Made by a program: the position numbers and the translations under genes. 34,633 nt of DNA from Flavobacterium frigidimaris (GTDB lineage: Bacteria; Bacteroidota; Bacteroidia; Flavobacteriales; Flavobacteriaceae). Positions 32,380 through 34,633 of this stretch are shown piece by piece. The notes beneath the pieces are model-generated. The model ran no database searches and was not told the DNA's origin. It worked only from the letters and a program-made list of their open reading frames with translations. Numbering within the stretch: the first letter of the stretch is position 1; each line of letters starts with the position of its first letter. The stretch covers positions 1 through 34,633 of the forward strand of contig FQWG01000032.1 of assembly GCA_900129595.1 (NCBI GenBank), read 5' to 3'.

Positions 32380-34260
32380 TTATTTGACTTCTTCGAATTC
32401 AACGTCTTCAACATTGTCTCCAGATTGCTCTTGTTGTGGAGCAGCTTGTTGACCTTGTTCACCTTGAGCATACATAGCTTCTGTAGCTGTTTTCCAAGCT
32501 GCATTGATGTTGTCAAGAGCCGTTTGAATAGCTGGAATGTCTTGAGATTGGTGAGCCATTCTCAATTCAGTTAAAGCGTACTCAACAGCAACTTTATGGT
32601 CGTCAGCAAGTTTGCTTCCTAACTCTTTCAATTGACTTTCTGTTTGGAAAATCATGCTGTCAGCTTCGTTTAATTTCTCAGCTCTTTCTTTAGCTATTTT
32701 GTCAGCGTCAGCATTAGCTTCAGCATCTTTTTTCATTTTTTCGATTTCTTCAGCTGTTAATCCAGAAGAAGCTTCGATACGGATATCGTGAGATTTTCCT
32801 GTTCCTTTGTCAGTTGCAGAAACTTTGATGATACCATTCGCATCGATATCAAAAGTAACCTCGATTTGAGGAACTCCTCTTGGTGCTGGTGGAATACCAT
32901 CTAAGTGGAAACGACCGATAGTTTTGTTATCAGCAGCCATAGCTCTTTCACCTTGCAATACGTGAATTTCAACAGATGGTTGAGAATCAGCAGCAGTAGA
33001 GAAAACTTGTGATTTTTTAGTTGGAATAGTTGTGTTAGACTCAATTAATTTAGTCAATACACCACCCATAGTTTCGATACCTAAAGATAAAGGTGTAACG
33101 TCAAGTAACAATACATCTTTTACATCTCCAGATAAAACTCCACCTTGAATAGCTGCTCCAATTGCAACAACCTCATCAGGGTTAACTCCTTTAGACGCTT
33201 TTTTACCAAAGAATTTTTCAACTTCCTCAGCAATTCTTGGCATACGAGTAGAACCTCCAACAAGAATAACTTCGTCAATATCAGATGTAGATAAACCTGC
33301 ATCTTTTAAGGCTTTAGCAACTGGCTCCATAGAACGTTTAACTAATGAATCAGTTAATTGCTCAAATTTAGCTCTTGATAATTTTTTTACTAAGTGTTTT
33401 GGTCCTGAAGCCGTAGCAGTTACGTATGGCAAGTTGATTTCAGTTTCTGAAGAAGAAGACAATTCAATTTTTGCTTTCTCTGCAGCTTCTTTCAAACGTT
33501 GCAATGACATTGGGTCAAGACGTAAATCAATACCTTCTTCAGCTTTAAATTCGTCAGCTAACCAGTCAATAATTTCGTGGTCAAAATCATCTCCACCTAA
33601 GTGAGTATCACCGTTTGTAGACAATACTTCGAATACACCGTCTCCTAATTCAAGAACAGAGATATCAAAAGTACCTCCACCTAAATCGTAAACAGCAATT
33701 TTTTGATCTGTTCCTTTTTTATCTAATCCATAAGCTAAAGCTGCTGCTGTAGGCTCATTGATGATACGCATTACTTTAAGACCTGCAATTTCACCAGCCT
33801 CTTTAGTAGCCTGACGTTGTGCATCATTAAAGTAAGCAGGAACAGTAATAACCGCTTCAGTTACAGTTTGACCTAAATAGTCTTCAGCAGTTTTTTTCAT
33901 TTTTTGAAGAGTCATTGCTGACAATTCCTGAGCAGTATAAAGACGACCATCAATATCCACACGTGGAGTATTGTTGTCTCCTTTTACTACTTTATAAGAA
34001 ACTCTTTTTGCTTCGTTTGTAGTCTCAGCAAAAGTGTGTCCCATAAAACGTTTAATAGAAGCAATCGTTTTTGTAGGATTCGTTACCGCTTGTCTTTTTG
34101 CAGGATCACCTACTTTAATTTCTCCACCTTCAACAAAAGCGATGATAGATGGCGTTGTTCTTTTTCCTTCTGCGTTAGGAATAACAACTGCTTCGTTACC
34201 TTCCATTACAGAAACACAAGAGTTCGTCGTACCTAAGTCAATTCCGATTATTTTACCCAT
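32380..34260 (-). CDS. dnaK: Chaperone DnaK (Hsp70)
   Basis: The protein has 626 residues, typical for DnaK. The ATPase domain has GIDLGTTNSCVSVMEG, the phosphate loop VYDLGGGTFDISVLE, LGGDDFD and VGGSTRMPRI. The linker reads KDVLLLDVTPLSLGIE, and the substrate-binding domain is followed by a helical lid and an acidic tail ending VEDVEFEEVK. It folds proteins and handles heat-denatured substrates with DnaJ and GrpE, neither of which is in this window. It is core-genome sequence with codon use unlike the degraded left end, and the recombinase module lies just beyond its terminator. Confidence 0.97.
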   Translation of the reverse strand: MGKIIGIDLGTTNSCVSVMEGNEAVVIPNAEGKRTTPSIIAFVEGGEIKVGDPAKRQAVTNPTKTIASIKRFMGHTFAETTNEAKRVSYKVVKGDNNTPRVDIDGRLYTAQELSAMTLQKMKKTAEDYLGQTVTEAVITVPAYFNDAQRQATKEAGEIAGLKVMRIINEPTAAALAYGLDKKGTDQKIAVYDLGGGTFDISVLELGDGVFEVLSTNGDTHLGGDDFDHEIIDWLADEFKAEEGIDLRLDPMSLQRLKEAAEKAKIELSSSSETEINLPYVTATASGPKHLVKKLSRAKFEQLTDSLVKRSMEPVAKALKDAGLSTSDIDEVILVGGSTRMPRIAEEVEKFFGKKASKGVNPDEVVAIGAAIQGGVLSGDVKDVLLLDVTPLSLGIETMGGVLTKLIESNTTIPTKKSQVFSTAADSQPSVEIHVLQGERAMAADNKTIGRFHLDGIPPAPRGVPQIEVTFDIDANGIIKVSATDKGTGKSHDIRIEASSGLTAEEIEKMKKDAEANADADKIAKERAEKLNEADSMIFQTESQLKELGSKLADDHKVAVEYALTELRMAHQSQDIPAIQTALDNINAAWKTATEAMYAQGEQGQQAAPQQEQSGDNVEDVEFEEVK

Positions 34261-34305
34261 TTTTTATATATTTAATTTTGATATACTTAATTTTATAACT
34301 CAGGT

Positions 34306-34413
34306 GGCATAAGTCAATCTTTGTGCCAATATAAAAAACCAAAGTAAATTGTCAGTTTTCCTGTCGGCACATAAAAAATAATCTGACAACATGACATTTT
34401 TAAAACCTGACAT
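34306..34413 (-). promoter_or_regulatory. dnaK upstream region: inverted repeat and TGACA/TGTCA cluster
   Basis: Close to dnaK lies an imperfect inverted repeat, TGGCAC (34323-34328) facing GGCA (34306-34309), whose minus strand reads TGGCAC-N5-TTGAC and resembles a sigma-54 site but lacks the usual TTGC. Further upstream are TTGTCAG (34349-34355), CTGACAA (34383-34389), ATGACAT (34391-34397) and CTGACAT (34407-34413), at least four TGACA-type half-sites in about 65 bp. They may bind a heat-shock regulator. Confidence 0.4.
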
Positions 34414-34447
34414 TCGTGGCATATCAGTACTTTACGTGTCATTATAA

Positions 34448-34540
34448 GGAGCTGTTTCCCGCTATCCGCTATATCTTTTATGTCCGCCGCGGCGGATATA
34501 AAAGGATGCCGCTGCTATCCTACCGTCTGGACACATCCTG
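34448..34540 (+). repeat. Dispersed repeat, copy 2, with a central palindrome
   Basis: Begins GGAGCTGTTTCCCGCTATCC and continues to ..ATCTTTTATG, aligning with copy 1 (9473 downward). Within it, 34476-34503 is a 28-bp inverted repeat with a single mismatched pair, built around the perfect core TCCGCCGCGGCGGA (34483-34496), striking in an AT-rich genome. No coding role is evident; the open frame across it (34416-34628) is judged spurious. Confidence 0.6.
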
Positions 34541-34633
34541 GAATAGTTGCCATCCTTGCATAATTGAGGTGAATTTTTGCACTCCAATCCAAAATGTAGT
34601 TATTCCAGGTTTTCGTTCTGAAGCATAACCTTT

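Noticed and set aside
34306..34328. Sigma-54 promoter for dnaK
   Set aside because: The TGGCAC element is present but the -12 part reads TTGAC rather than TTGC, so it is not called as a promoter, only mentioned as resemblance.
34416..34628. 70-codon plus-strand frame upstream of dnaK
   Set aside because: It crosses the palindromic dispersed repeat and resembles only the equivalent spurious frame at copy 1.
1..34633. CRISPR array, tRNA or rRNA genes
   Set aside because: No regularly spaced short repeats with unique spacers and no tRNA or rRNA cores were seen on either strand; the only regular repeat is the 360-bp coding repeat.

Overview
The window looks like a Flavobacterium-type (Bacteroidota) chromosome. 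It is AT-rich, its promoters carry the Bacteroidota -7 element TAnnTTTG, and its families are typical of the phylum: a choice-of-anchor L/DUF11 surface protein, DUF4266 and DUF3570 proteins, three-BON-domain proteins, and a zinc-ribbon HTH plus tyrosine recombinase module. The taxon is inferred from gene content and style only.

Layout. (1) 1-1715: 5' part of a large secreted repeat protein on the minus strand, running off the window edge. (2) 1716-5076: a gene graveyard. Two same-strand relics of an IS6-family transposase (2113-2770 and 4627-4842) flank a decayed nonribosomal peptide synthetase with a condensation tail, the start of an adenylation domain and a terminal thioester-reductase domain. 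A gene fragment is fused to the second relic. (3) 5086-8682: a VIT/CCC1 transporter, then an envelope cluster of thioredoxin, ApbE flavin transferase, DUF4266 lipoprotein and DUF3570 outer-membrane barrel. (4) 8683-9631: non-coding, with two terminators and a dispersed repeat. (5) 9632-28882: a stress/low-oxygen island. It holds a lipoprotein, MgtC, DinD, PEP synthase, a FixL-like PAS histidine kinase, a receiver-Crp/Fnr hybrid regulator, an ATP-cone nuclease, a beta-CASP metallo-hydrolase, a P-type ATPase, an OsmC-like protein, a YflT-like protein, three triple-BON proteins, a universal stress protein, a LOG-family protein and two further lipoproteins (one frameshifted). (6) 29170-32175: a recombinase module. 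(7) 32380-34260: dnaK, followed by its upstream region.

Main result. Nine copies of the perfect palindrome TGAT-N4-ATCA lie in the intergenic regions of the island. Eight of them sit exactly 29.5 bp (palindrome centre to first base) upstream of a TAnnTTTG-like -7 element that faces a gene. This is the geometry of an FNR-type activator near -41.5. The island encodes a matching regulator: the hybrid response regulator has the FNR-type recognition helix E-T-V-S-R, and its partner kinase has a FixL-like PAS domain with His and Arg at the heme-ligand and oxygen-sensing positions. I infer that this kinase/regulator pair senses oxygen or redox state and switches on the whole island, in a way analogous to but distinct from the mycobacterial DosR regulon.
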